From NCBI RefSeq assembly GCF_036195045.1, contig NZ_CP108100.1, positions 5,828,001-5,892,000 of the forward strand: a DNA stretch of 64,000 bases, in the 5' to 3' direction. The position numbers and the translations under genes were made by a program. Of this stretch, positions 40,275 to 50,084 are shown one piece after another. Source of the stretch: Streptomyces sp. NBC_00236. Lineage in GTDB: Bacteria > Actinomycetota > Actinomycetes > Streptomycetales > Streptomycetaceae. The notes below the pieces were generated by a model. It was given only the letters and a program-made list of their open reading frames with translations. It had not been told where the DNA came from and did no database searches. The first letter of the stretch is position 1, and each line of letters begins with the position of its first letter.

Positions 40275-43200
40275 CTACCCATCCGACTGCTTGCCACCCG
40301 CACGCGTGCCCGCCGCCGCCGTGGCCTTGACGCCGCCCGGCGGACCGGCGCCCGCGCCCTTACCGCCCGCCCCGGGGGTCTCGAAAGACTCCAACGCCTC
40401 CAAGACGTCCTGGACACGGGAGATCTCCGTGTTGATGTCCGCACGCCGGCGCACCAGGACATCGAGCTCGCGCCGGCCCTCGTCCACCGTCCGCTTGGCC
40501 TCGGCCTCGGCGTCGGCCCGCAGCTTCTCGGCCTCGCGCACCAGGCTGGCCTTCTTCTGCTCGGCCTCCTTGAGCAGCGACTCGGCCCGCTTCACGGCGG
40601 CGATCCGGACCTTGCTCGCCTCGGAGTTGGCGTCGGACAGCAGTTCCTTGGCCTTCGCGGCTGCTTCCTCGCGCTGCTCGGTCGCGGCCTTCATCAGGTT
40701 GTCGACGCGCTCGCCGACCGTCTTGACCTGCTCGGCCGTCTCCCGACGCGCACGGTCGTGGAGCTCCTGGACCTCGGCCTCCGCCCGGTTCCTGAGCTCC
40801 TCGGCCCGCTCCCGGATCTGCGTGGCGTCCCGCCGCGCGCCGACCAGCAGCTCGTCCGCGTCCGTCCGGGCCCGCTCCACCAGGGAGTTGCCCTCGACCG
40901 TCGCCTCGGAGGTGATCCGTACGGCCTCCTTGCGGGCCACCCCGACCATCGTGTCGGCCTGCTCCTCGGCCTCGGTGGCAGCGCGCAGCGCCTCCTCCTG
41001 GGCCTTGTTGATCAGCTGGTCCGCCTGCTCGGCCGCGTCCGCACGCCGCTTCGAGGCCGATTCGCGCGCCTCGTCCAGCAGCCGGTCCGCCTCCTGCCGC
41101 GCCTCCGCACGCATCTGCTCGGCCGCCGCCTCGGCTTCGCCCCGCAGCCGCTCCGACTCCTCGCGGGTACGGGCCGCGTGCTCCTGCGCGGAACCGACGG
41201 TCGCCGCCGCCTCCGCCCGCATCCGCTCCGCCTCGCCCGCCGCCTCGTCACCGAGCCGGGCCGCCTGCTGCGTCGCCTCGGCGCGGAGCCGCTCGGCCTC
41301 GGCCGTGGCGCCGGAGACCAGGCTGTCGGCCTGCTGCGTCGACTCCGCACGAAGCCGCTCGGCCTCGGCCGTGGCCTCGGAGACCAGGCTGTCGGCCTGC
41401 TCCGCGGCCTGGGACCGCATCCGGTTGGCGTCCTCGCGGGCCTCGGCCCGGCTGCGCGCCGCGTCCTGCTCGGCCGAGGCCAGGGCGTCGGACGCCTCGG
41501 TACGCATCCGCTGGCTGTACTCCGCGGCGTCGGCCCGCAGCTTCTCCGACTCCGTGATCGCCTCGGACACGGTCCGCTCGGCCATCGCCTTCGCGGCGTC
41601 GGTCTCCTCCTGCGCCACCCGGCGCACCCGGGCCGCGTCCTCACCGGCCCGCTCCCGCTCCGCGTACGCGTCGGAACGGACCCGGTCCGCCTCCTCCTGC
41701 GCCTCGGACTTCGTCCGCTCCGCGACGTGCTCGGCGGCGGAGCGCAGCCCGGCGATCTCCGCCTCGGCCTGCTCCTGGAGCCCGTTGACCGAATCCCGTA
41801 CCTGCTGGGCGGTCTGCTCGGCCGCGGCGACCATCTCGGTCGCCCGCGCGTCCGCCTCCTCGACCAGGCGCTGGGCCTCGGCCTGCGCCTCCTCGACCCG
41901 CTTGCGGGCCGAAGCCAGAAGCTCCTCGCTCTGCTCGCGGGCCCGCTCGCGCTCCTGGTTGGCCTCGGTCCGTGCCGCGTCGAGGGTCTCCTCGGCCTCG
42001 CGGCGGCGCCGGTTCGCCTCCTCCTGGGCGGCGGCCAGCGCCTCGGCGGCCTCCGTGCCCACACGCTCGGCGGCGGCCGCGGCCTCGGACCGCACCCGGT
42101 CGGCACTCTCCTGCGCCTCTGTCTTCAGCCGCTCGGCCTCGGCGGCCGCCTCGCCGCGCAGCCGTACGGCGACCGACTCGCCCTCCGCACGGGACTGCGC
42201 GGCATCGGCCGCCGCCTCGTCGCGCAGCCGCTGCGCCTCGGTCTCGGACTGCTCCTGCAGCGTGCGCAGCCGCTCGGCGGCCTCCGCGCGCAGCCGCTCG
42301 GACTCCTCGTTCGTCTCGCGCCGGATCCGCTCCGCGTCGGCACGCGCCTCGCTCAGCGTCTGCTCGGCGGTGGTGACCCGGGTCTCGGCCTCGCTGTGCA
42401 GCCGGGTCAGCTCGTCGGCCGCCTCCGCCTGACGGGCCGCGACCGCGCGCTCGGTCTCCCCGCGCAGCTCGGCCGCCGCCTGCTCGGCCGCGGCCGTCGT
42501 CGACTCCGCCTGCTCCTCGGCCTCGGTGCGCAGCTGCTCGGCCTCGGCGCGGGCCCGTTCCAGGGCCTCCTCCGCCTGCTTGCGCAGCGCCGCCGCCCGC
42601 TCGGTGGCCTCGGTGCGGACCCGCTCGCTCTCGGCGCCCGCGGCGCCGCGCAGCTCCTCCGCGTCCGCCTTCGCCTTGGCCAGCAGCTCCTCGGCGGTCT
42701 TCGCGCCCTCCTCGATCTGCTGGAGCGCCTCGCGACGGGCCTCGCCACGGATCCGCTCGCCCTCGGCGACCGCTTCGGCACGCAGCTGCTCGGCCTCGCC
42801 GCGCAGCCGGCGCGCCTCCTCCTGGAGCTCGACCGTCTTGGCCCGGTACTCCTTGGTGTCGTCCTTGGCCGCGCCCTTGAGCTGGTCGGCCTGCTCGGCG
42901 GCCTCGCCGCGCAGCCGGTCCGCCTCGGCCTCCGCCTCACGGCGGATCCGGTCGGCCTCCTCGCTCGCCGCCCTGGTGGTCGACTTCGCGTCGTCGGACG
43001 CCTTGGTCAGCACCTCCTCGGCGGCACGGGCCGCCTTGGCGAGCTGGGCCGCGGCGTCCTCGGCCGCGGCGGTGCGCGCGGCGTCTGCCGCCTCGGAACG
43101 GAGCCGGTCCGCCTCGGCCCGGGCATCGGCGAGCGCCTGCTCGGCCTCCGCCTTGAGGGACTCGGCGTCCTTGGTGGCCTCGCCGACCAGCCGGGCGATC

Positions 43201-44138
43201 TCCGACTTGGCGGTACGGGTGCGCTGCTCGTTCTGCGACTCGGCGCCGGCCAGCCGCTTGACCGCGGCCTCCTTCGCCTCGGACAGCACCTTCTCGGCCT
43301 CGACACGCGCCTCGCGCAGCTGCGTCTCGGCCTCCTGCATGCGCTGCTCGGCGGCCCGGTTCAGCTCGGTGGTCTGCTGCCGCGTCTGCTCGGTCTCCGC
43401 CGTCGTCGACGTACGCAGCTGCTCGGCGTGGGCGGTGGCCTCCTGCGCCTGGCTGGAGGCGGCGCCCAGCAGCCGCTCGGCGTCCTTGCGGGCGCGCAGC
43501 AGGATCGACTCGGCCTCGGAACGGGCGGACTCGGCCTCGGAGCCCAGACGCTGACGCGTCTCGTCGGCCAGCCGGGCGGCCTCGGCACGGGCGGCGCCCA
43601 GCGCCTGCTCGGCCTCGGCACGCGACTCCTCCAGCAGCCGGCGGGCCTGGGCCTCGGTCCGGGCGCGCAACTGCTCGGCCCAGGCCACGTTCTCGTTGAC
43701 ATGGGACTCGACGGTCTGGCGGCGCTCCGCCAGCTCCTGGTCGAGCTGCTGGCGGCGCTGCACGGCCTCGTTGTGCAGTTCGGCCTGGAGCCGGGCCTGG
43801 TGCTCGGCGTGCTCCTGAAGGATCCGCTGCGTCTGCGCACGGGCGTCGCGCAGCTCGCGCTCGGCGTCGTTGCGCAGCTGGTCGGCCTGGATCTGGGCAT
43901 TACGGAGCAACTGCTCCGCCTGGTAACCGATGTCCGCGCTGTCGTAGGCGGGACGGGTCGCCAGACTGCGTCGGGCCTCGTGCAGCTTGGCACGCAAGAC
44001 CTCGACCTGGTAACCGAGGTCCTCGGCGTGCTGGACGGCCTTCTCCCGGTCGGTCTTCAGCCGGTCCATCTCGGCTTCGAACCGCGAGAGATGGTCGTCT
44101 TCAGCTCGGTGGCTCTCCTGGCGTTCGTAGCCCCGCAC
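40275..44138 (-). CDS. scy: Scy, giant coiled-coil scaffold of the hyphal tip
   Basis: Assembles the tip-organising centre with DivIVA and FilP and so sets where new branches grow. 1287 residues from the GTG at 44138; a TTG at 44168 in frame would add ten residues. A short N-terminal part with heptad phase (to about residue 80) is followed by about 1100 residues of continuous coiled coil rich in RAEAE/AERLR blocks, with an 11-residue hendecad rhythm known for Scy. The end is Gly/Ala/Lys-rich. It is mirrored by a 1379-codon antisense open frame that is a composition artefact. A perfect 20-bp palindrome lies 44 bp before the start. Confidence 0.95.
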   Translation of the reverse strand: MRGYERQESHRAEDDHLSRFEAEMDRLKTDREKAVQHAEDLGYQVEVLRAKLHEARRSLATRPAYDSADIGYQAEQLLRNAQIQADQLRNDAERELRDARAQTQRILQEHAEHQARLQAELHNEAVQRRQQLDQELAERRQTVESHVNENVAWAEQLRARTEAQARRLLEESRAEAEQALGAARAEAARLADETRQRLGSEAESARSEAESILLRARKDAERLLGAASSQAQEATAHAEQLRTSTTAETEQTRQQTTELNRAAEQRMQEAETQLREARVEAEKVLSEAKEAAVKRLAGAESQNEQRTRTAKSEIARLVGEATKDAESLKAEAEQALADARAEADRLRSEAADAARTAAAEDAAAQLAKAARAAEEVLTKASDDAKSTTRAASEEADRIRREAEAEADRLRGEAAEQADQLKGAAKDDTKEYRAKTVELQEEARRLRGEAEQLRAEAVAEGERIRGEARREALQQIEEGAKTAEELLAKAKADAEELRGAAGAESERVRTEATERAAALRKQAEEALERARAEAEQLRTEAEEQAESTTAAAEQAAAELRGETERAVAARQAEAADELTRLHSEAETRVTTAEQTLSEARADAERIRRETNEESERLRAEAAERLRTLQEQSETEAQRLRDEAAADAAQSRAEGESVAVRLRGEAAAEAERLKTEAQESADRVRSEAAAAAERVGTEAAEALAAAQEEANRRRREAEETLDAARTEANQERERAREQSEELLASARKRVEEAQAEAQRLVEEADARATEMVAAAEQTAQQVRDSVNGLQEQAEAEIAGLRSAAEHVAERTKSEAQEEADRVRSDAYAERERAGEDAARVRRVAQEETDAAKAMAERTVSEAITESEKLRADAAEYSQRMRTEASDALASAEQDAARSRAEAREDANRMRSQAAEQADSLVSEATAEAERLRAESTQQADSLVSGATAEAERLRAEATQQAARLGDEAAGEAERMRAEAAATVGSAQEHAARTREESERLRGEAEAAAEQMRAEARQEADRLLDEARESASKRRADAAEQADQLINKAQEEALRAATEAEEQADTMVGVARKEAVRITSEATVEGNSLVERARTDADELLVGARRDATQIRERAEELRNRAEAEVQELHDRARRETAEQVKTVGERVDNLMKAATEQREEAAAKAKELLSDANSEASKVRIAAVKRAESLLKEAEQKKASLVREAEKLRADAEAEAKRTVDEGRRELDVLVRRRADINTEISRVQDVLEALESFETPGAGGKGAGAGPPGGVKATAAAGTRAGGKQSDG

Positions 44139-44181
44139 TGCGCGGTCCCATCCGTCCCCTGGTCGCAAACTCCAAACGAGT

Positions 44182-44201
44182 ACCGTTCGCCGGCGAACGG
44201 T
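44182..44201 (-). promoter_or_regulatory. Perfect 20-bp palindrome in the scy upstream region
   Basis: ACCGTTCGCCGGCGAACGGT is its own reverse complement over all 20 bases, 44 bp upstream of the scy GTG. Loop-free symmetry and position suggest an operator for a dimeric regulator of scy. I do not recognise the binding protein. Confidence 0.65.
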
Positions 44202-44337
44202 CCCCCGGGGAATGGTGACAGATCAACGGCTGGGGACGCGGCGCGGCCCCGACCCGGCCCCGGCCCGGAACAGCCCACTCTACCGGGCCGGGTATCCCTG
44301 AGAAGCTGTTGTCCGGCTCCCGCCCGATCGGCCGGGG

Positions 44338-44766
44338 TCAGTGCTCCGTCCGGGACGTGACCAGTTCGGTCAGCACACCGTGGCAGTCCTTGGGGTGCAG
44401 GAAGGTGATCCGGGACCCCATCGAACCCGTCCTGGGCTCGTCGTACAGCACCCTGACCCCCTTCTCCCGGATGTCCGCGGCGTCCGCGTCCACGTCCGCC
44501 GTGCCGAAGGCGATGTGGTGCACGCCCTCGCCATTCTTGGCCAGCCATTTGCCCACGGCGGAGTCCTCGCGGGTCGGTTCCAGCAGCTGGAGGTACGAGG
44601 CGCCGCCGTCGGACGTCTCGTTGATCTTGAGCATGGCCTCCCTCACGCCCTGCTCCTCGTTGATCTCGGAGTGGAACACCTCGAACCCGTAGGTCGAGCG
44701 GTAGAACTCGACGGTCTTGTCGAGGTCGAAACAGGCGATCCCGATGTGGTCGATTCGCGTCAGCAT
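44338..44766 (-). CDS. mce: Methylmalonyl-CoA epimerase
   Basis: Interconverts (2S)- and (2R)-methylmalonyl-CoA so that the B12-dependent mutase can use it. 142 residues, a single vicinal-oxygen-chelate fold: metal ligands in the DHIGIACFDL segment, GVHHIAF and the Glu of GVLTELV. ATG at 44766. Divergent from the thiolase gene across 135 bp. In Streptomyces it links odd-chain/branched catabolism with supply of methylmalonyl-CoA for polyketides. Confidence 0.95.
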   Translation of the reverse strand: MLTRIDHIGIACFDLDKTVEFYRSTYGFEVFHSEINEEQGVREAMLKINETSDGGASYLQLLEPTREDSAVGKWLAKNGEGVHHIAFGTADVDADAADIREKGVRVLYDEPRTGSMGSRITFLHPKDCHGVLTELVTSRTEH

Positions 44767-44901
44767 GGAACCAGTGCAGCGCCCGGCGGATGGTTACGCA
44801 ACGTGCGCGCGATCACACCCGTTGCCGGATGACGGGCGGGGTACCGCTCAGTACATTCATGTAAACCCTCGTTCACAATCGATCCCAAGGGGCTGCGCCT
44901 C

Positions 44902-46104
44902 ATGTCAGGAACGACCGGAACCACCTCAGTGATCGTCGCGGGCGCCCGTACGCCCATGGGCCGCCTCCTCGGCTCCCTCAAGAGCTTCTCCGGAGCCGAC
45001 CTCGGCGGCTTCGCCATCAAGGCGGCGCTGGACCGGGCCGGCATCGGCGGCGACCAGGTCGAGTACGTGATCATGGGCCAGGTGCTGCAGGCCGGGGCAG
45101 GGCAGATCCCGGCACGCCAGGCGGCGGTCAAGGCCGGCATTCCGATGAACGTCCCGGCGCTCACCGTCAACAAGGTGTGCCTCTCCGGCCTCGACGCCAT
45201 CGCCCTGGCCGACCAGCTGATCCGCGCCGGTGAGTTCGACGTGGTCGTGGCCGGCGGCCAGGAGTCCATGACGAACGCCCCGCACCTCCTCCCGAAGTCC
45301 CGCGAGGGCCACAAGTACGGTGCCATCGAGATGCTCGACTCGATGGCCTACGACGGCCTGACCGACGCCTACGAGAACATTCCGATGGGCGAGTCCACCG
45401 AGAAGCACAACACCCGTCTCGGCCTGACGCGTGCGGCCCAGGACGAGATCGGCGCCCTGTCCCACCAGCGCGCCGCCGCGGCGCAGAAGAACGGTCTCTT
45501 CGAGGCCGAGATCACCCCGGTCGAGATCCCGCAGCGCAAGGGCGACCCGGTCCTCTTCTCCAAGGACGAGGGCATCCGCGCCGAGACGACCGTCGAGTCC
45601 CTCGGTAAGCTGCGTCCCGCCTTCGCGAAGGACGGCACGATCACGGCCGGCACCTCCTCGCAGATCTCCGACGGTGCCGCCGCCGTCGTCGTCATGAGCA
45701 AGGCCAAGGCCGAGGCGCTGGGCCTCGACTGGATCGCCGAGATCGGCGCCCACGGCAACGTGGCCGGTCCGGACAACTCGCTCCAGTCGCAGCCGTCCAA
45801 CGCCATCCGCCACGCCCTCAAGAAGGAGGGCATCGGCGTCGAGGACCTCGACCTGATCGAGATCAACGAGGCGTTCGCGGCCGTCGCCGTCCAGTCCATG
45901 AAGGACCTCGGCGTCACCTCGGACAAGGTCAACGTCAACGGCGGCGCCATCGCGCTCGGCCACCCCATCGGGATGTCCGGCGCCCGTGTGGTGCTGCACC
46001 TGGCGCTGGAGCTCAAGCGACGAGGCGGCGGCACCGGTGCGGCGGCGCTGTGCGGCGGCGGCGGCCAGGGCGACGCGTTGATCATCCGCGTACCGGGCAA
46101 GTAG
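44902..46104 (+). CDS. Acetyl-CoA C-acetyltransferase (thiolase)
   Basis: Condenses two acetyl-CoA to acetoacetyl-CoA, or the reverse. 400 residues. Catalytic Cys93 in [10 protein letters not shown], His354 in [10 protein letters not shown] and Cys384 in [12 protein letters not shown] start with AAGGGG upstream. Transcribed with meaB (28-bp gap). Together with the 3-hydroxybutyryl-CoA dehydrogenase at 27.7 kb it can start the ethylmalonyl-CoA pathway, which also passes through methylmalonyl-CoA and the epimerase. Confidence 0.95.
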   Translation: MSGTTGTTSVIVAGARTPMGRLLGSLKSFSGADLGGFAIKAALDRAGIGGDQVEYVIMGQVLQAGAGQIPARQAAVKAGIPMNVPALTVNKVCLSGLDAIALADQLIRAGEFDVVVAGGQESMTNAPHLLPKSREGHKYGAIEMLDSMAYDGLTDAYENIPMGESTEKHNTRLGLTRAAQDEIGALSHQRAAAAQKNGLFEAEITPVEIPQRKGDPVLFSKDEGIRAETTVESLGKLRPAFAKDGTITAGTSSQISDGAAAVVVMSKAKAEALGLDWIAEIGAHGNVAGPDNSLQSQPSNAIRHALKKEGIGVEDLDLIEINEAFAAVAVQSMKDLGVTSDKVNVNGGAIALGHPIGMSGARVVLHLALELKRRGGGTGAAALCGGGGQGDALIIRVPGK

Positions 46105-46132
46105 TCGGTACGAGCGAGCGAGGAGGCCGAGC

Positions 46133-47095
46133 GTGAAGGTGGACGTCCCCACCCTGGTCGAGCAGGCCCGTGAGGGCAGGCCACGGGCCGTGGCCCGGCT
46201 CATCTCCCTGGTGGAGGGGGCGTCGCCGCAACTGCGCGAGGTGATGGCGGCGCTGGCACCCCTGGCAGGGAACGCCTGCGTCGTCGGCCTGACCGGATCC
46301 CCGGGTGTCGGCAAGTCGACATCGACATCGGCGCTCGTCTCCGCCTACCGGCGGCAGGGCAAGCGGGTCGCCGTGCTCGCCGTCGACCCGTCGTCCCCGT
46401 TCTCCGGCGGCGCGCTCCTCGGGGACCGGATCCGGATGGCGGACCACGCCTCGGACCCGGGCGTCTACATCCGTTCCATGGCCACGCGCGGTCACCTGGG
46501 CGGTCTCGCCTGGTCGGCCCCGCAGGCCATCCGGGTGCTGGACGCGGCGGGCTTCGACATGATCCTGGTGGAGACGGTCGGCGTCGGCCAGTCGGAGGTG
46601 GAGATCGCCTCCCAGGCCGACACCTCCGTCGTCCTCCTCGCCCCGGGCATGGGCGACGGCATCCAGGCGGCGAAGGCCGGGATCCTGGAGATCGGCGACG
46701 TGTACGTGGTGAACAAGGCCGACCGGGACGGCGCCGACGCCACGGCCCGCGAGCTCAACCACATGCTGGGTCTCGGGGAGTCCCGCGGTCCCGGCGACTG
46801 GCGCCCGCCGATCGTGAAGACGGTCGCCGCCCGGGGCGAGGGCATCGACGAGGTCGTCGAGGCACTGGAGAAGCACCGGGCGTGGATGGAGGAGCACGGG
46901 GTCCTGGCCGAGCGGCGCACCGCCCGGGCCGCCCGCGAGGTCGAGACGATCGCCGTCACCCGGCTCCGCGAGCGCATCGGGGACCTGCACGGCGACCGCC
47001 GCCTGGACGCCCTCGCCGCACGCATCGTGGCAGGCCGCCTCGATCCGTACGCGGCGGCGGACGAACTGGTGGCGGGACTCACCGGGGAGGCCTGA
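46133..47095 (+). CDS. meaB: G-protein chaperone of methylmalonyl-CoA mutase
   Basis: GTPase that gates B12 loading and protects the mutase (MeaB/ArgK/MMAA family). 320 residues, GTG start with GAGGAGG upstream. Walker A GSPGVGKS at residues 55-62; VDPSSPFSGGALLGDRIRM, the family switch region; the base-specificity motif is NKADRDGA. Cooperates with PduO-type adenosyltransferase (24.7 kb) and epimerase (44.3 kb). Confidence 0.95.
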   Translation: MKVDVPTLVEQAREGRPRAVARLISLVEGASPQLREVMAALAPLAGNACVVGLTGSPGVGKSTSTSALVSAYRRQGKRVAVLAVDPSSPFSGGALLGDRIRMADHASDPGVYIRSMATRGHLGGLAWSAPQAIRVLDAAGFDMILVETVGVGQSEVEIASQADTSVVLLAPGMGDGIQAAKAGILEIGDVYVVNKADRDGADATARELNHMLGLGESRGPGDWRPPIVKTVAARGEGIDEVVEALEKHRAWMEEHGVLAERRTARAAREVETIAVTRLRERIGDLHGDRRLDALAARIVAGRLDPYAAADELVAGLTGEA

Positions 47096-47208
47096 CCGGA
47101 CCCGTTCCCGGGTCCCGGTGCGGCGTGCGGCCGCACCGGGACCCGGCGGAACGGCGCCGGCGGACCGGCCCCGGTCGTCGTCGCCCCAATCGTCCCCGGG
47201 ACGCGGCC

Positions 47209-47784
47209 TCAGTCGTCGTCGCCCCGGTCGTCCCCGTGGTCGCCGTCGGACCGGTCCACCGTGACCGCACCCGACTTCGCGTCCACGTTCAGCTCGTGCG
47301 CCCTGCCGTCCTTGCCCCGGACATCGACCTCCCAGCGCACCGCCTTGCCGCCGTGACCGTCCAGCTCGACCGAGGTCACCGTGCCCGGGGACGCCTTGAG
47401 CGCGGCGGCGACCGCCGCGTCGAGCGTGACGGGGGCCGACCGCGGCGCGTGCCGGTCGCGGTCGTCGTTGTCGTCGTCCGTGTGCTTCCCGAGCACCTTG
47501 CCGTTGCCCGCGTCCACTGTCACGTCGTGCCAGACCCGGTCGGAGCCGTACACGTCCAGCTCCCAGACCAGGGCGCCGTCCTCGTCGTCGAGCTCCGCCT
47601 CGGTCACCGTGCCCGGGACGGCCCGGACGGCGGACGAGGCCGCGTCGCCGGCGGTGACACGGGCGGCGACGCCACTGCCGGCGTCACGGCTGTCGTGGTC
47701 GTCCGCGAGGGCCACGGCCGTCGCGGTCCCGCCGCCGACGAGTACGGCCGCGGTGACGGCGGCGATGACGATCTTTCGCTTCAT
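47209..47784 (-). CDS. Secreted or membrane-anchored protein with two PepSY repeats
   Basis: 191 residues from the ATG at 47784 with GGGGAGGAA upstream. Signal sequence MKRKIVIAAVTAAVLVGGG up to about residue 30; then two repeats of the form A..AALKASPGTVTSVELDG...W.V.V......HELNVDAKSG, the PepSY fold. Very Asp-rich linkers and tail (HGDDRGDDD). Divergent from an OmpR-type two-component system; PepSY proteins in this setting often tune or are controlled by the sensor kinase. Confidence 0.88.
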   Translation of the reverse strand: MKRKIVIAAVTAAVLVGGGTATAVALADDHDSRDAGSGVAARVTAGDAASSAVRAVPGTVTEAELDDEDGALVWELDVYGSDRVWHDVTVDAGNGKVLGKHTDDDNDDRDRHAPRSAPVTLDAAVAAALKASPGTVTSVELDGHGGKAVRWEVDVRGKDGRAHELNVDAKSGAVTVDRSDGDHGDDRGDDD

Positions 47785-47904
47785 GAGGGTTCCTCCCCGA
47801 TCGGATGGGTCCGTTGCGATGCGGCCCACACTGCCGGGGCGATGCTGAACGCAGCCTGAAGCCACCTGAAGGCTTCTTCAGCCTCCGTTTGCGACGCTGT
47901 GCAC

Positions 47905-48564
47905 ATGCGCCTGTTGATCGTGGAGGACGAGAAGCGGCTGGCGATCTCCCTGGCCCGGGGGCTCACCGCCGAAGGGTTCGCCGTGGACGTGGTCCACGAC
48001 GGCCTGGAAGGGCTGCACCGGGCCTCCGACGGCGCCTACGACCTCGTCGTCCTCGACATCATGCTGCCGGGGATGAACGGCTACCGGGTCTGCGCCGCCC
48101 TGCGTGCCGCGGGCCACGAGGTGCCCATCCTCATGCTGACCGCGAAGGACGGGGAGTACGACGAGGCGGAGGGTCTCGACACAGGCGCCGACGACTACCT
48201 GACCAAGCCGTTCAGCTACGTGGTGCTGGTCGCCCGGGTCCGGGCGCTGCTGCGCCGCCGGGCGGGGACCACGTCCCCGGTGGTCACGGTCGGCTCCCTG
48301 CGCATGGACACCGCGGCCCGCCGGGTCCACCGCGACGAGGAGGAGATCGCCCTCACCGCGAAGGAGTTCGCCGTGCTGGAACAGCTCGTGCTGCGGGCCG
48401 GGCAGGTGGTGAGCAAGGCGGAGATCCTTGAGCACGTCTGGGACTTCGCCTACGACGGCGACCCGAACATCGTCGAGGTGTACGTCAGCACCCTGCGCCG
48501 CAAGCTCGGCACGGCGTCCATCCGCACGATGCGCGGCGCCGGCTACCGGCTGGAGGCGCTGTGA
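47905..48564 (+). CDS. OmpR-family response regulator
   Basis: 219 residues from the ATG at 47905. Receiver with Asp51 in VVLDIMLPG and Lys101 in YLTKPFSY; winged-helix output domain with LTAKEFAVLEQL and VYVSTLRRKLG. Its stop overlaps the kinase start (GTGA). Divergent from the PepSY gene, sharing a 120-bp promoter region. In similar Streptomyces pairs it regulates the divergent gene; target inferred. Confidence 0.93.
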   Translation: MRLLIVEDEKRLAISLARGLTAEGFAVDVVHDGLEGLHRASDGAYDLVVLDIMLPGMNGYRVCAALRAAGHEVPILMLTAKDGEYDEAEGLDTGADDYLTKPFSYVVLVARVRALLRRRAGTTSPVVTVGSLRMDTAARRVHRDEEEIALTAKEFAVLEQLVLRAGQVVSKAEILEHVWDFAYDGDPNIVEVYVSTLRRKLGTASIRTMRGAGYRLEAL

Positions 48565-50015
48565 GGTCCGTACGGGCCAGGGCGGCGCTCGGCGCCACCG
48601 TGGTGGTCGCCGTCGCGCTGGCCGTCGCCGGGCTCTCCGTCCTCCTGGTCCTGCGCGCCAACCTCACCGACCAGGCCGGGCTCCAGGCCGAGGTCGCGGC
48701 CCGGGAGGTAGCGGGGCAGCTGGCCCTGGGCGTGCCGTACGACCGGCTGGAGACGGGCGACGAGGAGGACCACCCCGTCCAGGTGACCGACGAGGACGGC
48801 CGGGTGGTCGCCGTCTCGAAGGACCTGGAGGCGATCTCCGGCACCGGCACGGACCGGATCACGCCCACGCTCCCGTCCTCGCCCTCGCCCTCCGCCTCCG
48901 CCAAGGACGGCGAAGAGGACGGCGACGATGACGACGGGACGGACAGCCCCGACCCCGCCCGCGGTGAGGTCTCCACCGACGACCCGGACTTCACCAACGG
49001 CACCGCAACGGTCGACGGTGACCGCGCCGACTACCGCTTCGCCTCCGTCGAGGCCACGAACGCGGCCGGGCTGACCCTGACCGTGCACGCGGGCGCCCCG
49101 CTCGCCGCCGAGCAGCGGGCCGTCGGCAGTGTGCGCGGCGCGATGCTGACCGGACTGCCCGTCGTGCTCCTCGTCGTCGCCGGTGTGACCTGGCTGGTGA
49201 CGCGGCGGGCGCTGCGCCCGGTCGAGGGCATCCGGCGCGAGATGGCCGCGATCACCGCGTCCGAGGATCTGAGCAGGCGGGTGCCGGAGCCCGGTTCGCA
49301 CGACGAGATCGCCCGCCTGGCCCGTACGACGAACGAGACGCTCACCGCCCTGGAGGCCTCCGTCGAGCGGCAGCGGCGCTTCGTCGCCGACGCCTCGCAC
49401 GAACTGCGCAGCCCGATCGCGTCGCTCCGCACCCAGCTGGAGGTGGGCGCCGCGCACCCGGAACTGCTGGACGTGACGGGCGCGGTCGCCGACACCGTAC
49501 GGCTCCAGGCGCTGGCCGCCGATCTGCTGCTGCTGGCCCGGCTGGACGCGGGGGAGCGGCCGGGCACGGCCCTGCTGGAGCTCGGCGCGCTGGTGCGCGA
49601 GGAGGTCTCGCAGCGCACCGGTGACCGGATCCCGGTGACGGTGTCCGTCGCGGAGGAGACCGGGGGCCTGGAGGTGACCGGTTCCCGTACGCAGCTGGCC
49701 CGGGTGGTCGGCAATCTGCTGGACAACGCCGAGCGGCACGCCCGTCATGCGGTGGCGGTCGCCGTGCGCGCGGAGGGCGGTGGTGTGGTCGTCGAGGTCA
49801 CCGACGACGGGGACGGGGTGCCCGAGGCGGAACGTGAGCGGATCTTCGAACGCTTCGTACGCCTCGACGACGCCCGCACCCGTGACGAGGGCGGGGCGGG
49901 ACTGGGCCTGGCCCTCGCCCGGGATGTGGCCGTGCGGCACGGGGGCCGGCTGACCGTGACGGATGCGGGGGAGCGGGGCGCCCGGTTCGTGCTGTGGCTG
50001 CCGGGCACCCGCTGA
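48561..50015 (+). CDS. Sensor histidine kinase, PhoQ/EnvZ-like
   Basis: 484 residues, GTG start coupled to the regulator gene. Membrane helix (about 8-30), an extracellular sensor domain of about 150 residues with a very acidic, Ser/Asp-rich stretch (ASAKDGEEDGDDDDGTD), second helix (about 193-213), HAMP, HisKA with FVADASHELRSPIAS (phospho-His), and HATPase_c with NLLDNAERHA and GLGLALA. The acidic loop could sense cations or cationic peptides; that is a guess. Confidence 0.93.
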   Translation: MRSVRARAALGATVVVAVALAVAGLSVLLVLRANLTDQAGLQAEVAAREVAGQLALGVPYDRLETGDEEDHPVQVTDEDGRVVAVSKDLEAISGTGTDRITPTLPSSPSPSASAKDGEEDGDDDDGTDSPDPARGEVSTDDPDFTNGTATVDGDRADYRFASVEATNAAGLTLTVHAGAPLAAEQRAVGSVRGAMLTGLPVVLLVVAGVTWLVTRRALRPVEGIRREMAAITASEDLSRRVPEPGSHDEIARLARTTNETLTALEASVERQRRFVADASHELRSPIASLRTQLEVGAAHPELLDVTGAVADTVRLQALAADLLLLARLDAGERPGTALLELGALVREEVSQRTGDRIPVTVSVAEETGGLEVTGSRTQLARVVGNLLDNAERHARHAVAVAVRAEGGGVVVEVTDDGDGVPEAERERIFERFVRLDDARTRDEGGAGLGLALARDVAVRHGGRLTVTDAGERGARFVLWLPGTR

Positions 50016-50022
50016 ACCCCCA

Positions 50023-50077
50023 GGGCCTGTCGTCGCGGCCGCCCTTCGGGCGACGACGGCAGGTCGACGACAGGCCC
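50023..50077. terminator. Bidirectional terminator after the kinase gene
   Basis: 13-bp perfect outer stem GGGCCTGTCGTCG / CGACGACAGGCCC (50023-50035, 50065-50077) with a further inner GCCCTTCGGGC hairpin. Lies between convergent kinase and marR genes. Confidence 0.9.
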
Positions 50078-50084
50078 CAGTGGG

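Noticed and set aside
40221..44360. Antisense open frame of 1379 codons opposite scy
   Set aside because: Leu/Gly/Arg-rich translation without domains; it mirrors the Glu/Ala/Arg codon pattern of the coiled coil, where GC-rich third positions remove stops on the other strand. scy is a known gene.
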